Below, piece after piece: positions 26,890 to 35,925 of a stretch of 62,990 nt of DNA. The DNA comes from JAVVEW01 sp032251045 (GTDB taxonomy: Bacteria; Pseudomonadota; Gammaproteobacteria; Methylococcales; Methylomonadaceae). The position numbers were made by a program, and so were the translations under genes. The notes under the pieces were generated by a model. It saw only the letters and a list, made by a program, of their open reading frames with translations. It was not told the DNA's origin and made no database searches. The stretch covers positions 1 to 62,990 of the forward strand of contig JAVVEW010000009.1 in NCBI GenBank assembly GCA_032251045.1, in the 5' to 3' direction. Positions within the stretch are counted from its first letter, which is position 1; each line of letters opens with the position of its first letter.

Positions 26890-28254
26890 CTAACACTCAA
26901 TCACATTAACCGCCAGGCCACCGCGTGCGGTTTCCTTATATTTGGTTTTCATATCCGCGCCGGTATCACGCATGGTTTTAATGACCTTATCCAAAGACAC
27001 GAAATGACAGCCATCACCACGCAACGCCAGGCGGGCGGCATTGATGGCTTTCACCGCACCCATGGCATTACGTTCGATACATGGCACCTGCACCAGACCA
27101 CCGACCGGATCACAAGTCAGCCCAAGATTATGTTCCATACCAATTTCAGCGGCATTTTCAACTTGTTGCGGCGAGCCACCTAACACTTCCGCCAACGCCC
27201 CGGCCGCCATCGAGCAAGCCACGCCGACTTCACCCTGACAACCCACTTCCGCACCCGACAACGAGGCATTCTCTTTGTACAGAATGGCAATCGCACCGGC
27301 CGTCAGTAAAAAACGAATCACCCCGGTATCGCTGGCACCTGGACAAAACCTTTGGTAATAATGCAGCACCGCAGGAATAATACCTGCCGCGCCGTTGGTT
27401 GGCGCGGTCACCACCCGACCACCTGCGGCATTCTCCTCATTGACTGCCAAGGCGTATAAATTGACCCAATCCGAGGTGCCGATTGGCATCTGACCTTTTT
27501 GCTGCGCCTCGGATAGTCTTAAAAACATCTGCCGGGCGCGTCGTTTGACGTGCATCCCGCCCGGCAACACCCCCTCCAGATTCAAACCGCGCCGTACACA
27601 GTTCTGCATGATCTGCCAAAGTTTGAGCAACGCCTGATCGATGACGTCATCATCCCGCCAATAGCGCTCGTTGCCGCGCATTACCGTACTGATAGAACAA
27701 CGTTGCTGTTGACAATACTCAAGCAGCTCCGCCCCGGTGGTAAAAGGCAAAGGCCGAGGATCCTTCACCGCAACCGGCGCTTGCGCGTTGCCATCGAGTA
27801 CAAAGCCGCCGCCGACTGAATAATAATCTTTGATCAACAAAACCTGCCCTGAGGCATCCAGCGCCTGAAAACGCATACCATTGCTGTGTTTCGGCAACAT
27901 TTTGCGCAGAAATTTCAAATCCCGGCCAACGTCAAAATCAACCGGCGAAGTACCGGCCAGATAAATCTCACCGCGCTCGGTGATCGTTTGCAACAACGTC
28001 GGAATACGCTCAGGATCGACACTATCCGGCAGCTCCCCGCTCAAGCCCAGCAGCACGGCTTTATCACTGCCATGCCCTTTACCGGTCGCACCCAAAGACC
28101 CATACAACTCCACCCTCACCCGCGCCACACTGGCCAATTGCCCTTGTTCATCAAGGCGTTGGCAAAACAAGCCAGCCGCCCGCATAGGCCCTACAGTATG
28201 CGAACTGGACGGGCCAATGCCCACTTTGAAAATATCAAACACGCTGATGGTCAT
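26890..28254 (-). CDS. sdaA: L-serine ammonia-lyase, iron-sulphur type
   Basis: 454 residues from the ATG at 28254 (MTISVFDIFKVG). Converts L-serine to pyruvate and ammonia. Single-chain form with the beta domain (GIGPSSSHTVGPMRAAGLF) followed by the alpha domain whose [4Fe-4S] cysteines are visible in VGCQGEVGVACS, GLTCDPVGG and VPCIERN. The frame is open five codons further upstream (MGCMV) with no gain in match. Serine deamination in a methylotroph may link the RuMP cycle or serine pool to pyruvate; this is inference. It ends 65 bases from the tiny acidic frame on the plus strand. Confidence 0.95.
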   Translation of the reverse strand: MTISVFDIFKVGIGPSSSHTVGPMRAAGLFCQRLDEQGQLASVARVRVELYGSLGATGKGHGSDKAVLLGLSGELPDSVDPERIPTLLQTITERGEIYLAGTSPVDFDVGRDLKFLRKMLPKHSNGMRFQALDASGQVLLIKDYYSVGGGFVLDGNAQAPVAVKDPRPLPFTTGAELLEYCQQQRCSISTVMRGNERYWRDDDVIDQALLKLWQIMQNCVRRGLNLEGVLPGGMHVKRRARQMFLRLSEAQQKGQMPIGTSDWVNLYALAVNEENAAGGRVVTAPTNGAAGIIPAVLHYYQRFCPGASDTGVIRFLLTAGAIAILYKENASLSGAEVGCQGEVGVACSMAAGALAEVLGGSPQQVENAAEIGMEHNLGLTCDPVGGLVQVPCIERNAMGAVKAINAARLALRGDGCHFVSLDKVIKTMRDTGADMKTKYKETARGGLAVNVIEC

Positions 28255-28280
28255 AACCATACATCCCATTCAGACAATCG

Positions 28281-28772
28281 CTAAAAACCCAAACCGGCCA
28301 GCGCCAGACGCAAGCGCAACCCCAGCTCACTGTGATACCCGGAACCTGCAAAGCGAATTTGACCATTGGTATCGATGATAAACACCGCCGGCACGCCCTT
28401 CACCTGATATAAAGCCGCCAAGACGCCATCCTGATCATTCAGCGTTGACCAGGCCAGTTTATAATCACTCAGATAGCGCAACACCTGCCGGTCATCGCCG
28501 GACTGCAACGCCACCGTAACGCCGCCCGTTTCCTCCAGCAGCGCCGAAACCGACTCGCGCATGGATGCACAAATGCCGCACCATTCTGCCCAGAAATAAA
28601 CGATGGCAGGGCGCCTGGCCAGCGCCTCATCGGTGCGCTCGCCGGTTAAAGTTATCTCCGGCAAAGCCGGCATCGCGCCCGTCACCAGGCCAAAGCTAAA
28701 AAACATTTGCCCGACCAGAATGACCAGCGTCAATAGAATATAAGGTAAAGCCCGTTTGAATTTGTGCGTCAT
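28281..28772 (-). CDS. Membrane-anchored thioredoxin-fold protein (TlpA/ScsD-like)
   Basis: 163 residues from ATG 28772 (MTHKFKRALPYILL). One N-terminal helix (about 8-30) anchors it with the thioredoxin domain in the periplasm. The redox motif is WCGIC (C65 and C68), and the cis-proline loop is KGVPAVFIID. This layout fits TlpA/ResA/ScsD-type disulphide reductases, which keep cysteines reduced in cytochrome c maturation or copper resistance. No ccm or copper genes are adjacent, so the target is unknown. It lies 26 bases upstream of sdaA on the same strand. Confidence 0.8.
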   Translation of the reverse strand: MTHKFKRALPYILLTLVILVGQMFFSFGLVTGAMPALPEITLTGERTDEALARRPAIVYFWAEWCGICASMRESVSALLEETGGVTVALQSGDDRQVLRYLSDYKLAWSTLNDQDGVLAALYQVKGVPAVFIIDTNGQIRFAGSGYHSELGLRLRLALAGLGF

Positions 28773-28906
28773 CTGAAAAAGTCGTGTGCTGTGAGTTAAA
28801 CCGACAAGTGGCCAGGTACCGCGCAGGGCCATGCGACCGGCCCAAACAGGCTACGCGGCAAAGACTTCGATGGTATCATAACGGCATTGTTCCACCCGCT
28901 TCGGGA

Positions 28907-28935
28907 TTGACACCCTGTTCAGGCGTGATTACATT
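28907..28935 (+). promoter_or_regulatory. Sigma-70 promoter of hps-phi
   Basis: TTGACA (28907-28912, perfect -35) and TACATT (28930-28935, 4 of 6) are separated by exactly 17 bases. Transcription would start near 28942, and the leader carries an AAAGGAGA ribosome site ahead of the ATG at 28975. It is one of the best promoter matches in the window, in line with high expression of a central carbon-assimilation enzyme. Confidence 0.7.
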
Positions 28936-28974
28936 TCCCGTACCTCATCTTAACCTGTAAAGGAGATTCGCGTC

Positions 28975-30150
28975 ATGACCGCACCCTTACTGCAAGTCGC
29001 CCTGGATTCATTGGATTTCGAACAAACCCTGGCGCTGGCCGAGAAAGTAGCACCCTTTGCCGATATTCTGGAAATCGGCACACCTTGTATCAAACACAAT
29101 GGTGTGCAACTGGTTGCTGAATTGAAGCGTCGTTTCCCCAACAAGCTGGTACTGGTGGACTTAAAAACCATGGACGCCGGCGCTTATGAAGCCGAACCCT
29201 TCTACGCGGCTGGTGCAGATATCTGCACCGTACTGGGCGTATCAGGCATTGCCACCATCCAAGGTGTCATCGAGTCAGCCCGCAACCATGGCGCCGAAGT
29301 CCAAGTCGATCTGATCAACGTCCCCGACAAAGCCGCATGCGCCCAAGCGGCTTATGAAGCTGGCGCGCAAGTGGTGGGCGTACACACCGGTCTCGATGCG
29401 CAGGCCGCAGGACAAACACCCTTCGCCGACTTAGCCGCGATCAGCGCACAGGGTTTACCGGTTCGAGTCTCCGTAGCCGGTGGCATCAACACGGAAACCG
29501 CCGCACAAGTCGCCGCATCCGGTGTTGATATTGTCGTGGTAGGCGGTGCGATTACCAGCTCGGCCGACCCTGCCAGCGCAGCTCGGCAAATCCGCGCCCT
29601 GCTTGACGGACGCCAATCACATTCCGGCCGGGTGATCACCAAAATCAACGAAGTTCTGGCCGTCACCGATGACAGTTATGACCAGAAATTGACCAGCCTG
29701 CTCGATAACGCCAAGCGGGTTTTTGTCACGGGCGCCGGTCGTTCCGGGTTAATTTGTCGCTTCTTCGCCATGCGCCTGATGCACAGCGGCTACCGTACCT
29801 TCGTAGTCGGTGAAATCGTCACGCCAGCCGTGCAGCCCGGTGATCTGCTGATCATTATTTCCGGCTCCGGCGAAACCAAACAGCTGATTGAGTTCACTAA
29901 AAAAGCCCGTGAAATCGGCGCGCAAATCATATTGATTTCGGCTAAGGCCAGCTCTACCATTGGTGATCTGGCCGACGCCATTTTCCAGATTGGCAACGAC
30001 ACCCAGTACGGCAAAGTCGTTGGCATGCCCATGGGCACCGTCTTTGAACTATCCACACTGGCCTTTTTGGAGTCAACGGTTTCGCATATGATTCATGAAA
30101 AAGGCATTCCTGAAGAGGAAATGCGTTCGCGCCACGCCAACCTGGAATAA
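28975..30150 (+). CDS. Fused 3-hexulose-6-phosphate synthase / 6-phospho-3-hexuloisomerase
   Basis: 391 residues joining two RuMP-pathway enzymes. Residues 1-211 are a TIM-barrel hexulose-6-phosphate synthase (decarboxylase-like DLKTMD at 62-67, CTVLGVSG, GVHTGLD, SVAGGIN) that condenses formaldehyde with ribulose 5-phosphate. Residues about 222-391 are a SIS-fold hexuloisomerase (VFVTGAGRSGLI, IIISGSGETKQLIE), which turns the product into fructose 6-phosphate. Fusion channels the unstable intermediate and limits free formaldehyde. Many Methylococcales have this fused gene, commonly with separate hps and phi copies elsewhere; those are not in this window. No other RuMP gene is adjacent. Confidence 0.96.
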   Translation: MTAPLLQVALDSLDFEQTLALAEKVAPFADILEIGTPCIKHNGVQLVAELKRRFPNKLVLVDLKTMDAGAYEAEPFYAAGADICTVLGVSGIATIQGVIESARNHGAEVQVDLINVPDKAACAQAAYEAGAQVVGVHTGLDAQAAGQTPFADLAAISAQGLPVRVSVAGGINTETAAQVAASGVDIVVVGGAITSSADPASAARQIRALLDGRQSHSGRVITKINEVLAVTDDSYDQKLTSLLDNAKRVFVTGAGRSGLICRFFAMRLMHSGYRTFVVGEIVTPAVQPGDLLIIISGSGETKQLIEFTKKAREIGAQIILISAKASSTIGDLADAIFQIGNDTQYGKVVGMPMGTVFELSTLAFLESTVSHMIHEKGIPEEEMRSRHANLE

Positions 30151-30163
30151 CCAGAGTGCAGGA

Positions 30164-30191
30164 ACAGCCCTCTGCCATCGGCGAGGGCTGT
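30164..30191 (+). terminator. Hairpin after hps-phi, possible terminator
   Basis: ACAGCCCTC / GAGGGCTGT (30164-30172 and 30183-30191) form a 9-base stem, and the loop itself holds a small GCC/GGC pairing. There is no T tract, so it may be a rho-dependent end or an mRNA-stabilising hairpin rather than a full intrinsic terminator. Confidence 0.5.
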
Positions 30192-30264
30192 CAAACATCA
30201 CATCACTCACCTTTACGCACCGCCGCTGCCTTGAACTTCACTCCCAACCCAGCCTGGCCCGGTT

Positions 30265-30666
30265 ATGACCATTAAACATTCACCCCTCGTCAAGCTTGCC
30301 CTAAACGCTACCACCGTCGTCCTGTTAACCGCTTGCGCTGCTGCCTCGAAAAGCCCCGGCGACTTAATGATCGATCAAGGCGGTGACATGGCCGGAATCG
30401 GTGAACAATGGAACCAGGGCACCGCCTTGATTCAGGAAGGCCGACGCGCACTTAAAGAAGGTCAAAACCTGGTTGATGCCGGCCATCGCAAGGTTGCTGA
30501 AGGCCAGGCAAAAATCAGTAAAGGCAAAAGTCTGATCGAAACCGGTCAAAGATTGGTCAGCGAAAGCGAAAGCCGGTATCGTCAGCACAGTGACGCGCCT
30601 GCAGCTAGCGCACCCGATGCCGCGCAACAAACCACTCCAGTCGAGACCTTTCCGATCGAATTTTGA
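30265..30666 (+). CDS. Small lipoprotein with seven heptad repeats
   Basis: 133 residues. A lipoprotein signal ends in LTAC (lipid-modified Cys24); residue 25 is Ala, so it should go to the outer membrane. Residues 53-101 are seven consecutive 7-residue repeats, six closing in Gly (TALIQEG, RRALKEG, QNLVDAG, HRKVAEG, QAKISKG, KSLIETG, then QRLVSES), which would form a helical or coiled-coil rod in the manner of Lpp. The tail is rich in Ala and Pro. The stop overlaps the tamA TTG start by four bases. I do not recognise the family; a spacer or partner of the TAM complex is inferred from position only. Confidence 0.8.
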   Translation: MTIKHSPLVKLALNATTVVLLTACAAASKSPGDLMIDQGGDMAGIGEQWNQGTALIQEGRRALKEGQNLVDAGHRKVAEGQAKISKGKSLIETGQRLVSESESRYRQHSDAPAASAPDAAQQTTPVETFPIEF

Positions 30667-32396
30667 GCCTGACTGTAGCTCCAAAGACGACGCTGACACT
30701 GTGCGCGGCGCTGTGTGCGATGACCACCCAGGCCGAAGACAAACTCATCATTGATGGCGTCACCGGCGCACGCCTGAACAATGTCCGCGCCTTTTTAAGC
30801 CTGGCCAAAGAACCTTGCGAGGCTCCCGCATGGCGGATTCGGCATTTATACCGCGATGCCCCAGAAAAAATTCGCACCGCTCTTAAAGCCTTAGGTTATT
30901 ACCAGCCAACCCTGGACTCGGAACTCCATTTCCTCGAGAATTGCTGGCAAGCACACTTTGTCATTGACCCAGGCCTGCCCGTGCGTATTGGCAACCTCGA
31001 TGTTCAAATCCTGGGCGAAGCCGCCAGCGACCCTGCATTTACCAAACTGATACAACAGCCCCTGCTAAAACAAGGCGCGATTCTCCATCATGGTCGCTAT
31101 GAACAGCTAAAAGCCGCTTTGCAAACCCTGGCCAGCAGCCGAGGCTATTTAGATGCCCGCTTCACCCAGCAACAACTCAATATTGAGCCCGAGCGCCTGC
31201 GAGCCAGCGTGCGCCTGCATTTTGATTCCGGCTCACGCTACCGCTTCGGTAGCATCCAGATCGACCAGGATATTCTGAATCCTGAATTGGTACAGCGCAT
31301 GATCACACTGCAATCCGGCACCGCCTATGCCAGCACCCAACTAGCTACGCTGTACAACAAACTGGCGGCTCTGCCTTATTTTCAAAGCATCGACTTACAA
31401 CCTGATTTTGCGCACCAGCAAGACGGCGTCATCCCGCTGAGCATTAAGTTAAGCGCCAAACCCCGCCACCATTACCGCACCGGTATCGGCTTTGATACCA
31501 ACTTCGGCCCCATCTTGTCCGGGGGATATGACAACCGTCGCCTGAATCGTCGAGGCCATACCGCATCAATCAAGGCCGACTTATCGCCGCGCCTGGCCAG
31601 CCTGGAAGCCAACTATAAAATTCCGCTGGCAAAACCTTTAACCGACAGCCTGAACTTTGGCCTGGGCATTAAGCACGAGGACCCGGACACATTCACCTCC
31701 AACCTGGTCAAGCTATCGGCAAACCGGCAACGTTTGCTCGCCTCGGGCTGGCAGGAAATCCTGTTCACCGACTGGACGCTGGAAAATTTTTCATCCGGCA
31801 CGGAAAAACGCACCGTATCGCTACTGGTACCCGGCGCACGTTGGCAAAAGTCAACCAGCAACAGCACCGTCAGAGCCACAGAGGGTTACCAGATCAATCT
31901 TAGTCTGGCAGGCGCTGCCGCACCGGTATTGTCATCGGTCAGCTTCATTCAAGGTCAAGCCCTCGCCAAATGGATTCAGCCTGCCTACGGTGGCCGCCTG
32001 ATCACCCGCGCCGAACTGGGTGCGACACTGACCAATAACTTTGCCAAGCTACCAACCTCTTACCGTTTTTTTGCCGGCGGCACACAATCTATGCGCGGTT
32101 TTGATTACAAAGAACTGGGCACCAAAGACGACCAAGGCGATGTCATTGGCGGCAAATTGCTGAGTGTGGTCAGTGCGGAGTATGAATATTTCATCAGTGA
32201 TAACTGGGGCGTCGCCGGTTTTTATGATTTCGGCAATGCCTATGACCCGGATCGAATCAGCTTCAAATCAGGCCTCGGCCTGGGCGTGCGCTGGTTGTCT
32301 CCGGTCGGGCCGGTGAGCCTGGATGTCGGCGTCCCACTGAACGACGATGCCGACAGCACCTTCCGGGTGCATTTCAGTGCCGGGGCGCTGTTATGA
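30663..32396 (+). CDS. tamA: TamA, outer-membrane Omp85-family translocation protein
   Basis: 577 residues: a signal peptide (about 1-24, ending TQAED), three POTRA domains (about 25-260) and a C-terminal 16-strand beta-barrel of the Omp85 type with the motif GGTQSMRGFDY. With TamB it helps place certain outer-membrane proteins and lipids. The start is a TTG at 30663 that overlaps the lipoprotein stop (TTTTGA), with no better codon in range. tamB follows with a four-base overlap, so the two are translated together. Confidence 0.93.
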   Translation: MSLTVAPKTTLTLCAALCAMTTQAEDKLIIDGVTGARLNNVRAFLSLAKEPCEAPAWRIRHLYRDAPEKIRTALKALGYYQPTLDSELHFLENCWQAHFVIDPGLPVRIGNLDVQILGEAASDPAFTKLIQQPLLKQGAILHHGRYEQLKAALQTLASSRGYLDARFTQQQLNIEPERLRASVRLHFDSGSRYRFGSIQIDQDILNPELVQRMITLQSGTAYASTQLATLYNKLAALPYFQSIDLQPDFAHQQDGVIPLSIKLSAKPRHHYRTGIGFDTNFGPILSGGYDNRRLNRRGHTASIKADLSPRLASLEANYKIPLAKPLTDSLNFGLGIKHEDPDTFTSNLVKLSANRQRLLASGWQEILFTDWTLENFSSGTEKRTVSLLVPGARWQKSTSNSTVRATEGYQINLSLAGAAAPVLSSVSFIQGQALAKWIQPAYGGRLITRAELGATLTNNFAKLPTSYRFFAGGTQSMRGFDYKELGTKDDQGDVIGGKLLSVVSAEYEYFISDNWGVAGFYDFGNAYDPDRISFKSGLGLGVRWLSPVGPVSLDVGVPLNDDADSTFRVHFSAGALL

Positions 32397-35300
32397 ACAA
32401 GCTGCTCGGCATCTTGGTCACCCCCCTGTTACTGGCAATCCTGGCCATGGCGGCTCTGTTAGGTACCCAAACGGGCACGCGCTGGCTGTTGAGCCGGCCG
32501 CAACTCAGCCAAATCGGCTTGCATATCGCTACCGTTGACGGTCATTTTCTTGACCGCTTGGTGCTGGGCGAGGTCGACGTCAAAACTACCACAGTAACGG
32601 CCCAGGCCGAACACCTGGTACTGGACTGGTCGCCTGTGGCCTTGCTGCATGGCCATGTGCATATACGCGAGCTGTCGGTAGACGGTTTGTTGTATCGCGC
32701 ACAATCTGCCCCACCCAGCACCGACACAGAGTCCTTCAGCATCCCGCACGTTCCCGTAACGCTCCAGCTCGATCGCCTGGCACTGACGCGACTGGAACTC
32801 GATACTGGCGGCGGCTCGCCGATCATCATCGACGCCCTCCACGCCAGCCTGACGCTGGCCGGGCAAACCCTGAGCTGGCAACCTTTGACCTTGCAAGCCT
32901 TGAATGGCACATTCAGCAGCACAGGACAGCTTAAGCTGCAGGAAACACTCCCCATCAATGCCCTGCTGGACTGGCAGCTAACCCCCCCAGCACAACCCTT
33001 GTGGCAAGGCTCACTCAACGCAGACGGCGCACTGCTGGCCAACCTTCAGCTGGCGCTGACCACCCGCACACCGCTTACCTCGCAACATCAACTCACGCTC
33101 AGCCACCTCACCGACCAACCGGCATTCACGCTGGACAGTCGATGGTCAGCGGCTAACTGGCCGGTGGGTGCGCAAACCCTGAACCTTGACCCAGGCACCC
33201 TGACCTTGAACGGCACGCTGGCGGCATATCGCCTGGCGCTGGAAGGCGCCTGGCAACTGCCTGGCACTCCTAAAGTGATCGCCAAGCTCAGCGGTGCGGG
33301 CGATAAAAACCAATTTCAACTGACAGATGCCCACTTGATCACAGAACGCAGTCAGGTTAATTTAAGCGGTGCGGTCAACTGGCAGCCCACCCTGACCTAT
33401 CAGCTGAACCTGACCGGACAGCGACTTCGACCACAGGATTGGCAGACACCGGTGACCGGCGATATCAATCTGACGCTGACCAGCCACGGTCAATGGCACG
33501 ATGACGGCCTGAACGCGAACGTACACTTACCTCGGTTACAGGGCACCCTGAACGGCTATGCCTTATCTGGACAAGCCAACCTGACAGTCTCGCCGAACCT
33601 GGTCGACATCACACAGTTATCGCTGCGCTCAGGAGACAACTCGCTCAGCGTACACGGTCAAATCACAGCACAGCACGGCCAACTAAACGCCCAGCTACAA
33701 GCGCCCAAGCTGGCGCAGTTACTGCCCGATGCCGAAGGGCAGATGCGTGGCCAACTGAACATTGACGGGGCTTGGTCGGCGCCACAGATCACAGCCCAAT
33801 TCGACGCCAAAGCGCTGCACTTTGCCAACCTGACCCTGAAAACACTGACCTTGAACGCTCAGCTCACGCCCGCGCAACACGGCCAACTCCAACTCGATGC
33901 CAAAGCCTTAACTCTGCCCTCACTGCAACTGGACAGGCTGCAACTCAACGGCCAGGGCCATTTGACCGACCACCAGATCACACTGATCGGCCAAGGCCCG
34001 GAGCTGGCGCTGGACGTTGCCTTGCAGGGTGGCTGGGCCAAGCAACAATGGCAAGGCACGTTGCAACAGCTGACCGGACACTGGCAGTCTAAGGCACGCT
34101 GGCAGCTGCCAGAGCCGGTAACACTAACCTTGGGCAATAACGCCGTTGAACCCGGCTCCGGCTGCCTCAATGTCAATGCACACCCTGTGTGCTGGCAAAG
34201 CGCGGGAACCTGGCCCAAACGACTGCAACTGACGGTTCGCAGCGACCATCTGGCCTTGGCGCAATTCAAGCCCTGGCTTCCCGAAAACCTACAACTGGAA
34301 GGTAGCGCCAGTACCACCCTGACCCTTGACTGGCGCAAGCAACTGCAATCCGCCACCCTGACCGCCACCACAGAGGGCCTTAAGCTGTACCTTAACGACG
34401 CGGATGACTCTTTGATTTATCCCGTGCAAATCCTCAGTTTCAATGCCGACTATCGCCCGGAGCGTTTGGTCGCTGCACTGCGCGTCAATGCCCAAAACAA
34501 TCATCTATCCGCCGATGCCACCATCACCCAACCTTTGGCACAAGCCACGCTGGACAGCCAACTGCACCTGGACTGGCAAGACTTTTCCATATTGGCCAAA
34601 CTCACCCCCGCCGTCATTCTTGGCGAAGGTCGTGTCAACGCGACGATACAGGCCCAAGGCTTGCTGACCCAGCCCACACTGACCGGCCAAACACATTTGG
34701 AACTGACAAAACTGATGCTTCCCGCCACCGGCACGCCATGGGAAAATATCAAACTATCGGCACACGCTGATGCCGATCAAACCGTTCATGTGCAAGGCCA
34801 ACTCGACAGCAAGCCCGGGCAACTCAAGCTCACCGGCCAATTACATCCAGCCCAGCCACACTGGCAAGGCCAATTCACCCTGTCCGGCCAGAACTTCACA
34901 GCCGTACGCCTGCCAGAAGCCGAAGTCCAACTCAGCCCGGCATTACGCATGACCGTGACGGCACAACAAAGCCACGTCAATGGCCAGATCAAAGTCGCCA
35001 AAAGCCGCATTGCGCTGGAAAAACTCCCCGAACAAGCCATTCAACCCAGCGCGGACGAAATCATCATGGGCGTTGACCATCCTCAGTCTAAGACCGCACC
35101 CTCCCCCCCCGAGGTGAACCTGAACATAGACGTACTTTTAGGTGAGGACAGCCAATTTGATGGTTATGGCCTGACCGGTCAACTTAATGGCCAGCTCAAC
35201 ATCTCCGGTCAAGCACAGCAACCACAAGTCCATGGCAAAGTCACCATCAAGGACGGACGTTACCAAGCTTACGGCCAGGATTTAGCCATTCGTCAGGGAG

Positions 35301-35806
35301 ATTTCTTATTCAACGGCCCGGCGACACGTCCCTGGTTGAATATCGAAGTAGCGCGCAAGGCCGCCTATGCCGACATTACCGCCTTGCTGCGTGTCACCGG
35401 CCCCGCCGATGCACCGCAAACCACGGTCAGCAGTCAACCGGCATTGCCTGAATCTGAAGCCTTGGCCTATCTGATTACCGGCCGTTCGCTGGAACGCGCC
35501 ACCGGCGAGCAAGGCCAAAACCTGGCCCAGGCCGCCTTGAAACTGGGCCTTGGCCAACTGAATTGGGTCGGTGCGCAAGCCGGTTTAGATGAACTGAGCC
35601 TCACCGAAGCCGAGCAACTGGAAAATACCGCGCTGAAGCTGGGCAAATACATCACGCCTGACCTTTATGTAGGCGCAACCTTAGGCTTTTTTTCCAATGC
35701 CTATGAGTTACTGTTACAACAACAACTCACCAAACATCTGTCGCTGAACTCGCAAATCGGTCGCAGTCAACGCCTGGAAGTGCAATACCAACTTGACACT
35801 GACTGA
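32393..35806 (+). CDS. tamB: TamB, inner-membrane-anchored AsmA-like bridge protein
   Basis: 1137 residues, close to usual size. One N-terminal membrane anchor (about 5-24) precedes a very long repetitive beta-strand region, rich in Gln, Leu and Thr, that would form a hydrophobic-groove taco structure across the periplasm. The C-terminal ~330 residues are the conserved DUF490/TamB domain (NGPATRPWLNIEVARKAAY, AYLITGRSLERA, VQYQLDTD). Start ATG 32393 overlaps the tamA stop (ATGA). The likely role is phospholipid transport or outer-membrane assembly together with TamA. Confidence 0.93.
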   Translation: MNKLLGILVTPLLLAILAMAALLGTQTGTRWLLSRPQLSQIGLHIATVDGHFLDRLVLGEVDVKTTTVTAQAEHLVLDWSPVALLHGHVHIRELSVDGLLYRAQSAPPSTDTESFSIPHVPVTLQLDRLALTRLELDTGGGSPIIIDALHASLTLAGQTLSWQPLTLQALNGTFSSTGQLKLQETLPINALLDWQLTPPAQPLWQGSLNADGALLANLQLALTTRTPLTSQHQLTLSHLTDQPAFTLDSRWSAANWPVGAQTLNLDPGTLTLNGTLAAYRLALEGAWQLPGTPKVIAKLSGAGDKNQFQLTDAHLITERSQVNLSGAVNWQPTLTYQLNLTGQRLRPQDWQTPVTGDINLTLTSHGQWHDDGLNANVHLPRLQGTLNGYALSGQANLTVSPNLVDITQLSLRSGDNSLSVHGQITAQHGQLNAQLQAPKLAQLLPDAEGQMRGQLNIDGAWSAPQITAQFDAKALHFANLTLKTLTLNAQLTPAQHGQLQLDAKALTLPSLQLDRLQLNGQGHLTDHQITLIGQGPELALDVALQGGWAKQQWQGTLQQLTGHWQSKARWQLPEPVTLTLGNNAVEPGSGCLNVNAHPVCWQSAGTWPKRLQLTVRSDHLALAQFKPWLPENLQLEGSASTTLTLDWRKQLQSATLTATTEGLKLYLNDADDSLIYPVQILSFNADYRPERLVAALRVNAQNNHLSADATITQPLAQATLDSQLHLDWQDFSILAKLTPAVILGEGRVNATIQAQGLLTQPTLTGQTHLELTKLMLPATGTPWENIKLSAHADADQTVHVQGQLDSKPGQLKLTGQLHPAQPHWQGQFTLSGQNFTAVRLPEAEVQLSPALRMTVTAQQSHVNGQIKVAKSRIALEKLPEQAIQPSADEIIMGVDHPQSKTAPSPPEVNLNIDVLLGEDSQFDGYGLTGQLNGQLNISGQAQQPQVHGKVTIKDGRYQAYGQDLAIRQGDFLFNGPATRPWLNIEVARKAAYADITALLRVTGPADAPQTTVSSQPALPESEALAYLITGRSLERATGEQGQNLAQAALKLGLGQLNWVGAQAGLDELSLTEAEQLENTALKLGKYITPDLYVGATLGFFSNAYELLLQQQLTKHLSLNSQIGRSQRLEVQYQLDTD

Positions 35807-35925
35807 GTTTGTGGACACATTGACAGGATTAGGCTAAGCTCACAGGCTGGGTTTCGCCCCTGTTTTACGCTGGCGACAAGGCTTATCTTGGCGCCGAAGG
35901 AAACAAAAATTATAAGGAGATGGGC

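Noticed and set aside
26576..26896. 107-codon upstream extension of moxR
   Set aside because: Low-complexity, Ser/Ala/Gly-rich and not matched by MoxR proteins; ATG 26575 gives the right N-terminus.
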